From NCBI RefSeq assembly GCF_025802015.1, contig NZ_JAOYFC010000004.1:62001-126000 (forward strand): a DNA stretch of 64,000 bases. Reading direction: 5' to 3'. Within the stretch, counting starts at the first letter, position 1. The number at the start of each line of letters is the position of its first letter. Positions 50,292 to 59,436 of this stretch are shown one piece after another. Both the position numbers and the translations under genes were made by a program. Under the pieces are notes generated by a model. That model had not been told where the DNA came from, did no database searches, and saw only the letters and a list, made by a program, of their open reading frames with translations. Source of the DNA: Falsihalocynthiibacter halioticoli (GTDB taxonomy: Bacteria > Pseudomonadota > Alphaproteobacteria > Rhodobacterales > Rhodobacteraceae).

Positions 50292-51065
50292 ATGCAGAAC
50301 AGGCTCAGAGACTTTTTCGCGGAGTTGTTTTTTCGCAGGGAGCTGTCCTATTGGACCCGCTGGGCGCGCAACGCTGAATCGATGCGATTGTCAAAGCTCC
50401 GCAAACTCAAGAAGCGCGGCAGCCAACTGCGGGCGCGTATTGACAAACTGAACCACACCGCAGAACAGCGGCTTCGGATGCCGCGAATTGGATCTGATGC
50501 AATCCATTCACGTTTGTATTCTGATTGGGCGTGGCGTCCTGCTCTGTGGAAATTACCGCTTGTACCTGCGGGGAAGGCGCCGCTTCACAACAAGGATTCG
50601 ATAGGCAGCGAAGCCACCATTTTTCACGACAGCAGTAGATCAGAGATTGCAGTGCGGCAGGTCCGAAATCGGCAAAGTACGGACCTTGCCCCTTTTGGGA
50701 TTCAGCTCGATGTGTTCGCCTTTGAGGGCAGCTTCCTGAGCCTTGTTGTAGATCTCCCTGTGGAGGCGGTTGAAGGGCTGAAGCAGAACCATCTCATTTG
50801 CTTGGACACGATCGTTGAGCTTGAACGCCCTATCGTGATTACTGCGCGGCTTAATGTGATGCATGGCCCGAATACCGAGCAAATCGTCCGCGAACTGCCT
50901 CTTTATGACTCTGAGGTCATGGTTGAGTTTGATCTTTCTTATACCGATCTAAACGAAAAACGTGTGGAGCGGATGTGGGTCGATTTGATCTTCGAGGAAC
51001 CAGAGTTCAATCGCATCGAATTGCGAGACCTGACCTTTAGCCGCCGACCGCGCACGCAGATTTAG
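50292..51065 (+). CDS. Conserved protein of unknown function (possibly DUF6478)
   Basis: A 257-residue soluble protein. Residues 1-60 are basic and helical (RDFFAELFFRRELSYWTRWARNAESMRLSKLRKLKKRGSQLRARIDKLNHTAEQRL), suggesting a nucleic-acid or membrane-surface contact. The rest is beta-rich: SDWAWRPALWKLPLVPAGKAPLHNKDSIGSEATIFHD, then FAFEGSFLSLVVDLPVEAVEGLKQNHLICLDTIVELERPIVITARLNV. It resembles a family I associate with Rhodobacterales, DUF6478, but I cannot confirm this. The downstream gene starts 9 bases later, so the two are an operon. No strong ribosome site precedes the ATG. Confidence 0.65.
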   Translation: MQNRLRDFFAELFFRRELSYWTRWARNAESMRLSKLRKLKKRGSQLRARIDKLNHTAEQRLRMPRIGSDAIHSRLYSDWAWRPALWKLPLVPAGKAPLHNKDSIGSEATIFHDSSRSEIAVRQVRNRQSTDLAPFGIQLDVFAFEGSFLSLVVDLPVEAVEGLKQNHLICLDTIVELERPIVITARLNVMHGPNTEQIVRELPLYDSEVMVEFDLSYTDLNEKRVERMWVDLIFEEPEFNRIELRDLTFSRRPRTQI

Positions 51066-51073
51066 GAGCCGAT

Positions 51074-51457
51074 GTGAGTAAGCTGACATTAGAGAAAACA
51101 CGGATCATCGAAGGTGTCTGGGAAGGGCGTTTGACCCGCGACGATGGCTACGACGGCATTCCATTGGTGTCTGTGAAGCATCTTGATCAAGAGATCGAAG
51201 GTGTGATGCAAGACGATATCCCTAATGATGCAAACTCCTGGACCGTTAAGGTTCCGATCCCGGCGAACTTGCTAGCGGAGGGCGTGCACACCTTTGTTAT
51301 TTTGGATGCAAAGAGCGGTGAAACGCTGAACAGCTTTAGTGTCATCACTGGCGAAGCTCTGGCAGAGGATATTCGAGCAGAGGTCGATCTTCTGCGTGAT
51401 GAGCTTGATATGCTGAAACGTGCCTTCCGTCGGCATTGCGCGGAAACTGCGAATTAA
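51074..51457 (+). CDS. Small protein of unknown function with C-terminal coiled coil
   Basis: A 127-residue protein: a beta-rich N-terminal part (residues 1-95, IIEGVWEGRLTRDDGYDGIPLVSVKHLDQEIEGVMQDDIP) and a C-terminal helix (AEDIRAEVDLLRDELDMLKRAFRRHCAE) likely to form a coiled coil. The start is GTG at 51074 with AGGAG 6 bases before it; an ATG at 51072 is out of frame. It is co-transcribed with the preceding gene, with which it may form a complex. No family recognised. Confidence 0.65.
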   Translation: MSKLTLEKTRIIEGVWEGRLTRDDGYDGIPLVSVKHLDQEIEGVMQDDIPNDANSWTVKVPIPANLLAEGVHTFVILDAKSGETLNSFSVITGEALAEDIRAEVDLLRDELDMLKRAFRRHCAETAN

Positions 51458-51554
51458 GCACCACGTCCATTTGGTTTTCCACCAAAACTGACGCGGCGTT
51501 TCTGATGACAGACGCGAACGTAAGCGTAAACTCGCGGCTTCAGGAGGACCAGCC

Positions 51555-53582
51555 ATGAGCCAATATCCAAATCTTTTGTCCCCACTCGATCTGGGATTCA
51601 CCACATTGAAAAACCGTGTTCTCATGGGGTCAATGCACACTGGACTTGAGGAAACAAAAGACTGGAACCGTGTAGCTAGGTTCTATGGTGATCGGGCCAA
51701 AGGCGGGGTTGCGCTGATCGTCACTGGAGGCATGGCACCGAACAAAGAAGGTGGTGTATTCCCCGGCGCTGCGGGCTTGTTCACACCGCAAGACATTGAA
51801 AATCATCGTGTTGTTACCGATCGCGTCCATGCCAGCGGCGGCAAGATCGCGATGCAAATCCTGCATGCAGGCCGTTATGCCTATTCGCCTGACTGCGTAG
51901 CACCGAGTGCGGTGAAATCTCCTATTTCACCTTTCCCACCCAAGGAACTTGATGCAGAGGGCATTGAGAAACAGATTTCCGATATCGTTACGGCCGCCGC
52001 CCGCGCAAAAGAGGCGGGCTACGATGGCGTCGAAATCATGGGCTCAGAGGGATACTTCCTGAACCAGTTCCTTGTTACGCATACCAACAAGCGGACGGAC
52101 GAATGGGGCGGCTCTTACGAGAACCGCATGCGTCTTCCGGTGGAGGTTGTGCGGCGCGTGCGCGAGGCTGTTGGGGCGGATTTTATCCTGATCTATCGCT
52201 TGTCGATGATAGACCTCATTCCAAACGGCAGTACGTTTGATGAAGTGGTGATGCTTGCCAAAGCAGTCGAAGACGCAGGCGCAACAATTATCAATACCGG
52301 AATCGGGTGGCACGAGGCGCGTATTCCGACGATCGCAACCTCTGTCCCACGCGCGGCCTTTAGCTGGGTGACCAAAAAGCTGATGGGGCAGGTTTCCATT
52401 CCGGTTATCACGTCAAATCGCATCAACACGCCGGATGTTGCGGAAGGAATATTGGAAGCGGGCGAAGCGAATATGGTTTCGATGGCGCGCCCGTTCTTGG
52501 CGGACGCAGATTTTGTAAATAAAGCGCGTGATGGCGTGGCCGACGAAATCGCGCCGTGTATTGCCTGCAATCAAGCCTGTCTTGACCATACCTTTTCGGG
52601 CAAGCTTACGAGCTGCCTTGTGAACCCGCGTGCCTGTCATGAAACCGAGCTTGAAATCTCACCAGCAGCCGTCAGGAAATCTGTCGCAGTTGTTGGCGCG
52701 GGTCCAGCGGGCTTGGCATCGGCTCTTGCTCTGTTTGAGCGCGGTCATGATGTGTGTCTGTTTGAAAAATCTAATGAGCTTGGCGGTCAGCTCAATATCG
52801 CGAAACAGGTTCCTGGCAAGGAAGAGTTTTTCGGCTTGGTGGATTGGTACAAAACCATGATCGCAAAGTCTGAGATCACCGTGAAGCTTGGCGAAGCGGC
52901 ATCCGCAACCGAACTCGCTACATTTGATGAGGTCGTCATCGCAACAGGTGTCACGCCACGCGATCCACAGATTCCGGGGCAAGATCTCCCACATGTATTG
53001 TCTTACATTGATGTCCTGAAGAATGGTGCAGAGGTTGGCAAGAACGTTGCAATTATTGGGGCAGGCGGCATTGGCTTCGATGTCGCGGAGTATCTTGTTC
53101 ATGACAATACAGATCACGAACTCGATCTTGAGCAGTGGAAACGTGAATGGGGTGTTGGAGATCCGGAGCTAACTCGTGGTGGCCTTGCCAAAGAGGGCCC
53201 ACAACCGGATGCTCCCGCGCGGAATGTTGTTCTGTTGCAGCGCAAGGCCGAAAAGCTGGGCAAACGTCTTGGTAAGACCACAGGCTGGATTCACCGCGCA
53301 GCGTTGCAGATGAAAGACGTTAAGATGATCGGCGGCGTTAACTATGAATCAATCTCGCCGGAGGGTATTCAAATTAGCTTTGGAGAGGCGCGTGAACGCC
53401 CACAGCTTATTCCTTGCGATACCGTTGTGATGTGCGCTGGGCAGGTCTCTGAACGGAGCCTCGCCGACGAGTTGGAAGCGCTCGGCAAAGTGCCTCATGT
53501 GATTGGTGGCGCGGATGTCGCCGCAGAGCTTGACGCAAAGCGTGCGATTGACCAAGGCATAAGGCTGGCGGCCACTCTATAG
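51555..53582 (+). CDS. NADPH-dependent 2,4-dienoyl-CoA reductase family flavoprotein
   Basis: A 675-residue enzyme of the FadH/OYE type, which reduces 2,4-dienoyl-CoA in unsaturated fatty acid degradation. The N-terminal TIM barrel binds FMN (GFTTLKNRVLMGSMHTGLEE and QILHAGRYAY; catalytic region GVEIMGSEGYFLNQFL). The linker holds a 4Fe-4S cluster (CIACNQACLDHTFSGK, then SCLVNPRAC). The C-terminal half has FAD (VVGAGPAGLASALALFERG) and NADPH sites (NVAIIGAGGIGFDVAEYL). Some relatives act on other enones, so the substrate is inferred. AGGAGG gives a strong ribosome site. Confidence 0.92.
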   Translation: MSQYPNLLSPLDLGFTTLKNRVLMGSMHTGLEETKDWNRVARFYGDRAKGGVALIVTGGMAPNKEGGVFPGAAGLFTPQDIENHRVVTDRVHASGGKIAMQILHAGRYAYSPDCVAPSAVKSPISPFPPKELDAEGIEKQISDIVTAAARAKEAGYDGVEIMGSEGYFLNQFLVTHTNKRTDEWGGSYENRMRLPVEVVRRVREAVGADFILIYRLSMIDLIPNGSTFDEVVMLAKAVEDAGATIINTGIGWHEARIPTIATSVPRAAFSWVTKKLMGQVSIPVITSNRINTPDVAEGILEAGEANMVSMARPFLADADFVNKARDGVADEIAPCIACNQACLDHTFSGKLTSCLVNPRACHETELEISPAAVRKSVAVVGAGPAGLASALALFERGHDVCLFEKSNELGGQLNIAKQVPGKEEFFGLVDWYKTMIAKSEITVKLGEAASATELATFDEVVIATGVTPRDPQIPGQDLPHVLSYIDVLKNGAEVGKNVAIIGAGGIGFDVAEYLVHDNTDHELDLEQWKREWGVGDPELTRGGLAKEGPQPDAPARNVVLLQRKAEKLGKRLGKTTGWIHRAALQMKDVKMIGGVNYESISPEGIQISFGEARERPQLIPCDTVVMCAGQVSERSLADELEALGKVPHVIGGADVAAELDAKRAIDQGIRLAATL

Positions 53583-53766
53583 TCTGTTTTATTATTTCAA
53601 ATTAATGGTTTATTAGCGGAGCCGCGGTGGATGCGCGCCTCCGCATTTGTGGCCGTTGTTTTGGAAACGGTTCCACAAAAACCGCCATATTGTCAGTCTA
53701 TCAGCACAATTCCGCCCAAATTGACGGCCATATATTTCTGGCACGACGTTGATGTAAGGGTAACAA

Positions 53767-54672
53767 ATGGACCGTTTAACAGAGATGGAAGCCTTTGCCA
53801 CAGTTGTGGATCAGGGCGGCTTCACGGACGCGGCTAAGAAAATGGGGATTTCTAAGTCTGCTGTTTCCAAACATGTTTCATCGCTCGAAGCGCGCCTCGG
53901 CGCCCGTCTGTTGAACCGGACAACCCGTCGTGTCAGCCCGACTGAAATTGGCTTGGCGTATTATGATCGTGCCCGTCGTGTTTTGAACGATGCTGGCGAA
54001 GCAGATGCCCTCGTTACATCCATGCAATCGGCCCCATCAGGTTTGCTGCGCATTTCAGTCGCAACGGACTTCGGCGTTAACCATCTTTCGCCCGTTCTTG
54101 GCGAGTTTTTGTCCGATTTTCCAGAAATTACCGTCAACATGGTTCTGAACAATCGCTATGTCGAATTGATTAGCGAAGGTTTTGATATGGCGATCCGAAT
54201 TGGTGAGCTGGAAGACAGCACACTTCGCGCTCGCAAACTTACAGAAACAACCAAACGTATGGTGGCTTCGCCAAAGTATTTTGAAGAGTTTGGCCGCCCC
54301 GCAAAGATTGACGATCTGAACGATCACAAACTTCTTCACTACACGAACCAGTCGAACGGCGCAGTTTGGAAAATTACTGCACCATCTGGCGAAAAACGAC
54401 AGGTTCGCACATCTGGCTGGCTTTCTGTGAATGACGGGCAATCGCTTTTGAATGCGGCTGTTTCCGGCCTTGGTATCGCGTATTTGCCGAGCTATCTCTA
54501 CGCGAATGCGCTGAATGACGGCTTGATCGAAGAGGCGATGCCCGATCTTCCTGTTGAAAAACAAGGGATCTACGCCGTCTATCCGCCAGGCCGCTTTACC
54601 CAGCCCAAGGTGCGCGCATTTATTGATTTTCTTGTGAATTCATTCGCAGAAAAAGGCCCAGACGCCTGGTAA
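53767..54672 (+). CDS. LysR-family transcriptional regulator
   Basis: A 301-residue regulator. The winged helix-turn-helix is at residues 3-62 (RLTEMEAFATVVDQGGFTDAAKKMGISKSAVSKHVSSLEARLGARLLNRTTRRVSPTEIG), and the substrate-binding-like domain runs from about residue 90 to the end. It belongs to the large CrgA-like subgroup, many of which control nearby redox or efflux genes. AAGGGTAACAA precedes the ATG. It follows the dienoyl-CoA reductase on the same strand by 184 bases, with no divergent partner. That gap holds imperfect hairpins but no clear promoter. Confidence 0.92.
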   Translation: MDRLTEMEAFATVVDQGGFTDAAKKMGISKSAVSKHVSSLEARLGARLLNRTTRRVSPTEIGLAYYDRARRVLNDAGEADALVTSMQSAPSGLLRISVATDFGVNHLSPVLGEFLSDFPEITVNMVLNNRYVELISEGFDMAIRIGELEDSTLRARKLTETTKRMVASPKYFEEFGRPAKIDDLNDHKLLHYTNQSNGAVWKITAPSGEKRQVRTSGWLSVNDGQSLLNAAVSGLGIAYLPSYLYANALNDGLIEEAMPDLPVEKQGIYAVYPPGRFTQPKVRAFIDFLVNSFAEKGPDAW

Positions 54673-54704
54673 TCCCCATCGCAACTTAACTTGAGCTGCT
54701 GATC

Positions 54705-55664
54705 CTAGCGATTGGCCGCGTAGCCGTTTATTGAGGTCATGATAACCTCTACCCGACGGTTTTGTGCGCGTCCCTCATTGGTCAAATTGCTCGCGCGCGG
54801 CGCGAGAAATCCCATACCCTCTGCAGACAATTGCGCCTCTGGCACGTCATATTTGTTGACCAGCATTGCAGCAACAGAACGCGCACGTTTCTTTGAAAGC
54901 GCGATATTGTCGGTCAGCGAACCTTCGGAATCTGTATGTCCAACGAGCGCAACGTTCCGCTCTGGATTTGCCTTGAGGTAGTCAGCGAGGGCCGCAAGAG
55001 TTGCGAAGTCACCATCCGCAAGTGCAGATGAACCCGTTGCGAAAACAAGATCGTCCAACACAAAATGCCCTTTGTTCTCAAGGCTTTCGGAAAGGCTTCC
55101 TTGCGCAATGGTTTCAGTCGGTCTTGCGCCTTTTGTGGCTGTTGTCAGTGGTAAGCCAAGTGAAGGATCGCCTCCGGCCTGAACGATTTGAACGTATCCA
55201 GCGCTTGCCGATTTGCTCACGACAAGACTTGCATATTGAGGCCCGTCTTCTGTTTCTTTTTGGGCTGCAAAATAGCGGAAATCGCCAAGATCGACGTGCA
55301 TTATGGGTTCGGGGAAAATATCAACCGAGAACCGGAAATCAAATCCACCGCATGCTGCGGTTTCGCATTCATAAAGGCGCGTATACCCGTCTTCGACAAG
55401 TTGATCGCGCATCATGTCAAGGAGCCCCAGCGTCGTGACGCGCGAAGAGCTTATCTTCCAAGCTTGTTTCTCGACGCGCCCTTCCGCAGAAACAGAAGCA
55501 ACATCTTTACCAGTCCAGCCGCCAGTCGGAAGGCGATAGCTGCTAGAATTTTCAAGCGCTTCAGCAACCAGTTGAGCGCCATTCGGCAGCTTCAGGTCCA
55601 TGGCCGTCGACGCCATAGGCAGGCAGGCAAGTACACCTGCAACGATATGCTTGGTGCTTTTCAT
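54705..55664 (-). CDS. OmpA-family peptidoglycan-associated protein
   Basis: A 319-residue exported protein. A signal peptide ends near STA (residue 21). Residues 25-190 are an unrecognised periplasmic domain. The C-terminal OmpA domain (about 205-315) has FATGSSALADGDFATLAALADYLKANPERNVALVGHTDSEGSLTDNIALSKKRARSVAAMLV and ends in NEGRAQNRRVEVIM; the Asp and Arg that bind diaminopimelate are present. It tethers to peptidoglycan. It is the last gene of a minus-strand operon and overlaps the preceding gene by ATGA. Confidence 0.88.
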   Translation of the reverse strand: MKSTKHIVAGVLACLPMASTAMDLKLPNGAQLVAEALENSSSYRLPTGGWTGKDVASVSAEGRVEKQAWKISSSRVTTLGLLDMMRDQLVEDGYTRLYECETAACGGFDFRFSVDIFPEPIMHVDLGDFRYFAAQKETEDGPQYASLVVSKSASAGYVQIVQAGGDPSLGLPLTTATKGARPTETIAQGSLSESLENKGHFVLDDLVFATGSSALADGDFATLAALADYLKANPERNVALVGHTDSEGSLTDNIALSKKRARSVAAMLVNKYDVPEAQLSAEGMGFLAPRASNLTNEGRAQNRRVEVIMTSINGYAANR

Positions 55665-56236
55665 CTGTTCTGGCCGTGATACTCTGGGTTTGGTTGCATC
55701 TGCGTGCCGGAGGCGACGCGGTTTGTCATGTTGAAAAACGCGGCGACATTCACAATATCCCAGATATCGGCATCAGAGAAACCAGAGCCACGAAGTAACT
55801 CGCGGTCTGCCTCTTCTATGTCCGAGCTGGATTTCGTCAATTTCACGGAAAAATTGAGCATGTGCCTTTGTTTGTCTGTGAGTGGTGCCACTTTATAGTT
55901 CATGACAAGCATTTCACCAAGAGTGGGATCACCCGACAGTGCACGGACTGCTTGACCATGCGCAACAAGGCAATAAAAGCAACGGTTCTGGGCAGACACA
56001 ACAACGGCGATCATCTCACGCTCAAGCTTGCTCAGATTGCTACCAGCCAGCATGAGTTCGTTGTAAAGGCCGGTAAATGCGTTGAGCTTCTCGATGCTAA
56101 AGGCATGGGCCTTTAATACGTTCGGTACAAAGCCAAGTTTCTCTGTGCAGATGTCAAAATACCTTTGGGTCTCCGCTGGAAGCGGATCCATCGGAGGTAG
56201 GTTCAACGCAGTTGGAGATTCTAGGGCTGTGCTCAA
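55661..56236 (-). CDS. Peroxidase-related AhpD/carboxymuconolactone decarboxylase-like protein
   Basis: A 191-residue helical protein of the AhpD-like superfamily (uncharacterised peroxidase-related group). The active-site motif is in SAQNRCFYCLVAHGQAVRALSGD (CxxC with downstream His), with an upstream Glu in KLEREMIAVVVS. It likely reduces peroxides with a dithiol partner. The start is TTG at 56236, which overlaps the GNAT gene stop (TTGA) and has AGGA upstream; a later ATG exists but would cut off conserved helices. Confidence 0.85.
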   Translation of the reverse strand: MSTALESPTALNLPPMDPLPAETQRYFDICTEKLGFVPNVLKAHAFSIEKLNAFTGLYNELMLAGSNLSKLEREMIAVVVSAQNRCFYCLVAHGQAVRALSGDPTLGEMLVMNYKVAPLTDKQRHMLNFSVKLTKSSSDIEEADRELLRGSGFSDADIWDIVNVAAFFNMTNRVASGTQMQPNPEYHGQNR

Positions 56237-56961
56237 TCGATCCTGCTGTTTTTTTGTTTAATCCTATAGTGATAGTGTCCCACAGGTTTCATATTCAGGA
56301 AAGTGTATAGTTTATTTGCAGCAGTATTTGCGTGCGTAACAACAACAGATAGTTGTTCTGCCCCATGATCTTGCGACCAGTTGGCAGCAGCATACATCAT
56401 ATTGACGGCAACTCCTTGCCGACGGGCGCGTGAAGACACCTCAAGTGCGTGTAACATAGCGATTTTTTCGTGCAATCCGACAAAAGCAGCCCCCGCAGCC
56501 CTGCCTTTTGCGCGCCCAAGGAGAGTTGTTTTGGCAGTTTGAGCGCGGTGCATAACGTTGAGCCGTCCTTCGGTAATGCCACCTGCTGCCCAAATCTCCT
56601 CCATGATGGCGAGTGGTGGAAATACCTCGAAGCATGCAAGCGGCTCAAGCTCACGGATAAGCGTCGCGACAGGCGCCGAAAGAATGTGTACCGGATCGAC
56701 AATATCGTAGCCGCGTTCGTTCAGCTTGGCGTCGAGTTCGTTATCCTCCTCGCGGATCATGAAGAGTGGCCTTTGGTTCAGGGCAATCATCCCTGTCTCG
56801 GCGTCTTGGATATCCGCAGCGGAAAGCGATGTGTTCAGAGTTGCGCAACACACGCGCTTGCTATCGCTGCCGCCTCCGTTACGAAGCAGAAAGCCGCCGC
56901 GCTCGATAATGTTTAGTGGGGGCCATGTGGCATCAATCGTGTCGAAATAGGCCTTGCTCAT
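56233..56961 (-). CDS. GNAT-family N-acetyltransferase
   Basis: A 242-residue protein. The acetyl-CoA binding core is near the C-terminus: AAFVGLHEKIAMLHALEVSSRARRQGVAVNMMYAAANWSQDHGAEQLSVVVTHANTAANKLYTFLNMKPVGHYHYR. Motif A appears as RARRQGVAVNMM, an imperfect Q/RxxGxG. The N-terminal half is a diverged second domain. The target is unknown. It overlaps genes on both sides by four bases in the CinA-like/AhpD-like/OmpA-like operon. Confidence 0.82.
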   Translation of the reverse strand: MSKAYFDTIDATWPPLNIIERGGFLLRNGGGSDSKRVCCATLNTSLSAADIQDAETGMIALNQRPLFMIREEDNELDAKLNERGYDIVDPVHILSAPVATLIRELEPLACFEVFPPLAIMEEIWAAGGITEGRLNVMHRAQTAKTTLLGRAKGRAAGAAFVGLHEKIAMLHALEVSSRARRQGVAVNMMYAAANWSQDHGAEQLSVVVTHANTAANKLYTFLNMKPVGHYHYRIKQKNSRID

Positions 56962-57683
56962 GAATCTGCAAACAGCCGTTCAAGTTCGGCGAAACCCTCT
57001 GAGAGCATATCGGAATTTTCCCCACGAAGAACGATATTGGCGCCGTAAAGCCCATTCTCCTGAAACGGGTAAGAGCCAATTGAAAGCTCCGGAAACCGAG
57101 CGGCGAATTTGCCCAAGGGGCCGGCGATATCGCCCTCGCCCCGCTCAATACGCAAGGATTTACTATGCAGCGGCGCGCCAGCCGAAAGTTGCGGCAATAC
57201 CGCCTCGACCATTGCTTGAAAGACGCTCGGCACCCCGGCCATCACATGGGTATTCTGAACGGTAAATCCCGGCGCGACAGAGACCGGATTGTCGATCAAA
57301 GTAGCGTGTTCTGGTATGCGCGCCATGCGTTGCCGCGCAGCGTTAAACTCTTTGTTGGTGCGCTCGTAATGCGCCGCAAGAAGAGCGTAGGCATCCTCGC
57401 GAATGTCGATGCTTTGGCCGAATGCTTCCGCTATACAGTCAGCAGTAATATCATCATGGGTCGGGCCGATGCCGCCTGATGTAAACAGGTGATCATAGCT
57501 TTGGGAGAGGGATTTAACGGCGGAAACGATGCTGCTTCTGTCGTCGCTCACAATCCGAACTTCACGCAGATTGATGCCATGTTTGGTAAGCGCACCAGCC
57601 AGAAAGTGCATATTGGCGTCTCGTGTGCGTCCAGATAGGATTTCGTCGCCAATTACCAGCATCGCAGCGGTCGGGTTTGCCAT
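56958..57683 (-). CDS. CinA-like molybdopterin-binding (MoCF) domain protein
   Basis: A 241-residue protein equal to the N-terminal COG1058 part of CinA, without the C-terminal deamidase domain. It has AMLVIGDEILSGRTRDANMHFLAGAL at the start, SGGIGPTHDDITADCIAEAFG near residue 70, and VSVAPGFTVQNTHVMAGVPSVF. Such stand-alone domains occur with ADP-ribose pyrophosphatase-like activity or unknown function. The ATG at 57683 has AAGGAG 6 bases upstream; a longer reading to 57956 would overlap sfsA and is rejected. It is the first gene of the four-gene minus-strand operon. Confidence 0.9.
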   Translation of the reverse strand: MANPTAAMLVIGDEILSGRTRDANMHFLAGALTKHGINLREVRIVSDDRSSIVSAVKSLSQSYDHLFTSGGIGPTHDDITADCIAEAFGQSIDIREDAYALLAAHYERTNKEFNAARQRMARIPEHATLIDNPVSVAPGFTVQNTHVMAGVPSVFQAMVEAVLPQLSAGAPLHSKSLRIERGEGDIAGPLGKFAARFPELSIGSYPFQENGLYGANIVLRGENSDMLSEGFAELERLFADS

Positions 57684-57728
57684 CTTCTGCTCCTTGATCG
57701 AGATACGTGCATTGTATAGGTCTGCGCT

Positions 57729-58427
57729 ATGAAATTTGACAGCCCCCTTGTACCTGCAACGCTCATCCGACGATATAAACGATTTCTCGCAGATATCCGA
57801 CTTGAAGACGGCCAAGAGGTTGTGGCGCATTGCCCAAACCCAGGCTCGATGATAGGGCTTGCCCAAGAGGGCGCGCGCATCTGGGTCGAACCAAATGAAG
57901 ATCCGAAAAAGAAGCTTAAATTCGGCTGGCGTTTGGTGGAGCACGGGCCGGATCATTTTACAGGAATCGATACCGGTCGCGCCAATCGCATTGTTGCCGA
58001 AGCCCTCGACGACAAGAAAATTGAGGCGCTGTCACATTATGAAACGGTTAAACCTGAAGTTAAGTACGGCGAGGGATCGCGCGTTGATTTCCTACTCTCA
58101 ACACAAGAGCAACGTTGTTATTTAGAGGTCAAGTCGGCCACCCTGTGCCGTGAGCCAGGTTTCGTTGAATTTCCCGATAGTGTGACGGCGCGCGGGGCGA
58201 AGCACCTTGCCGAATTACGCAGTATGGTCGAGAACGGAGATCGGGCGGTCATGCTATTTCTTGTTCAAGACACCTTGGCGAAAAGCGTAAATGTCGCGCG
58301 TGATATTGATCCGACCTATGCAAACGCCTTCGAACACGCTCGTGCGCGTGGCGTTGAAATGATGGCCTATCGTGCCAATATCACACCGGATTGTATTACG
58401 CTTGGGCACGAGTTGCCCGTAGGATAA
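57729..58427 (+). CDS. sfsA: DNA/RNA nuclease SfsA
   Basis: A 232-residue protein named for sugar fermentation stimulation in E. coli; recent work on homologues indicates nuclease activity. Family blocks are FDSPLVPATLIRRYKRFLADIRL, HCPNPGSMIGL, and the nuclease-like core YGEGSRVDFLLS...CYLEVKSATL with catalytic Asp, Glu and Lys. It is divergent from the CinA-like operon, 45 bases apart. It is followed by map on the same strand. Confidence 0.93.
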   Translation: MKFDSPLVPATLIRRYKRFLADIRLEDGQEVVAHCPNPGSMIGLAQEGARIWVEPNEDPKKKLKFGWRLVEHGPDHFTGIDTGRANRIVAEALDDKKIEALSHYETVKPEVKYGEGSRVDFLLSTQEQRCYLEVKSATLCREPGFVEFPDSVTARGAKHLAELRSMVENGDRAVMLFLVQDTLAKSVNVARDIDPTYANAFEHARARGVEMMAYRANITPDCITLGHELPVG

Positions 58428-58504
58428 AGAATTGCGGGTCATACCTCTGGCCCTTTTTGTGCGCCTCGCTTATTTAGAGGCAGAATTATGAACGGAGAAC
58501 CGGT

Positions 58505-59317
58505 TTGGACGAGACACGCGGTCGCCTGACAAAAGATGGAATTCGGATTTACGAGGACGCAGATTTTGCGGGCATGCATAAGGCTGGCCGGTTGGCTGCG
58601 GAAATCCTCGATGAGATCGCCGAACATGTCGTTCCGGGCGTTACAACAGGTGCGCTTGATGAGCTGATCACTGATCGCATTGATCAGGCAGAAGCGAAAT
58701 CCGCCACCATTGGGTACAAGGGCTATAAGCACGCAAGTTGTATCTCGGTGAACCATGTTGTGTGCCACGGCATCCCTGGCGAGAAGGTCATCAAAGATGG
58801 CGATATTCTCAACATTGATGTCACGGTTATCGTTGATGGGTGGTTCGGCGATACAAGCCGGATGTATGTCGCGGGCAAAAGGTCCAAGAAAGCCGAGCGC
58901 CTGATTCAGGTCACGCATGATGCGTTGATGGCTGGAATCGACGCTGTGAAGCCGGGTAATACATTTGGCGATATCGGCGCAGCAATCCAGCGGTATGCCG
59001 AAGGGCATCGAATGTCGGTTGTCCGCGACTTTTGTGGGCATGGCCTCGGGCGCGTTTTCCACGCGCCGCCCAACGTTTTGCACTACGGCAAGCCAGGAAC
59101 GGGCGCGGTTCTCGAGGAAGGCATGTTCTTTACAATCGAGCCGATGATCAATCTCGGAAGACCGGAAACCAAAGTTCTTGCGGATGACTGGACAGCCGTA
59201 ACACGCGATAAATCTCTCTCTGCCCAGTTCGAACACTCGGTTGGCGTTACTTCTGACGGCGTGGAGATTTTCACGCTTTCTCCCAGTGGTCGTTTCCATC
59301 CAACTTGGGCTGAGTAG
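58505..59317 (+). CDS. map: Methionine aminopeptidase, type I
   Basis: Removes the initiator methionine from new proteins. The 270-residue enzyme has the metal ligands: Asp in ILNIDVTVIVDGWFGDTSRMY, His in FCGHGLGRVFH, Glu in FFTIEPMI, and Glu in SAQFEHSVGVT. The start appears to be TTG at 58505, with GGAG 8 bases before it. An ATG at 58488 is out of frame, and the first in-frame ATG would remove 23 residues. Confidence 0.95.
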   Translation: MDETRGRLTKDGIRIYEDADFAGMHKAGRLAAEILDEIAEHVVPGVTTGALDELITDRIDQAEAKSATIGYKGYKHASCISVNHVVCHGIPGEKVIKDGDILNIDVTVIVDGWFGDTSRMYVAGKRSKKAERLIQVTHDALMAGIDAVKPGNTFGDIGAAIQRYAEGHRMSVVRDFCGHGLGRVFHAPPNVLHYGKPGTGAVLEEGMFFTIEPMINLGRPETKVLADDWTAVTRDKSLSAQFEHSVGVTSDGVEIFTLSPSGRFHPTWAE

Positions 59318-59436
59318 TCGACACTGTAGCACTTAATTTTTGACCATTTGTTCCAGTTGCGAATGATTTGCAATTGGTGGTCTTGGTGTTAAACACGGGT
59401 TGCTTTTACATCCAAGTTAGAAAAGGACGCCGCGCG

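Noticed and set aside
53605..53690. Hairpin-like sequences between the dienoyl-CoA reductase and LysR genes
   Set aside because: Stems such as GCGGAG/CTCCGC and TGTGG/CCACA are short or bulged and have no T-run; they are not convincing as terminators or operators.
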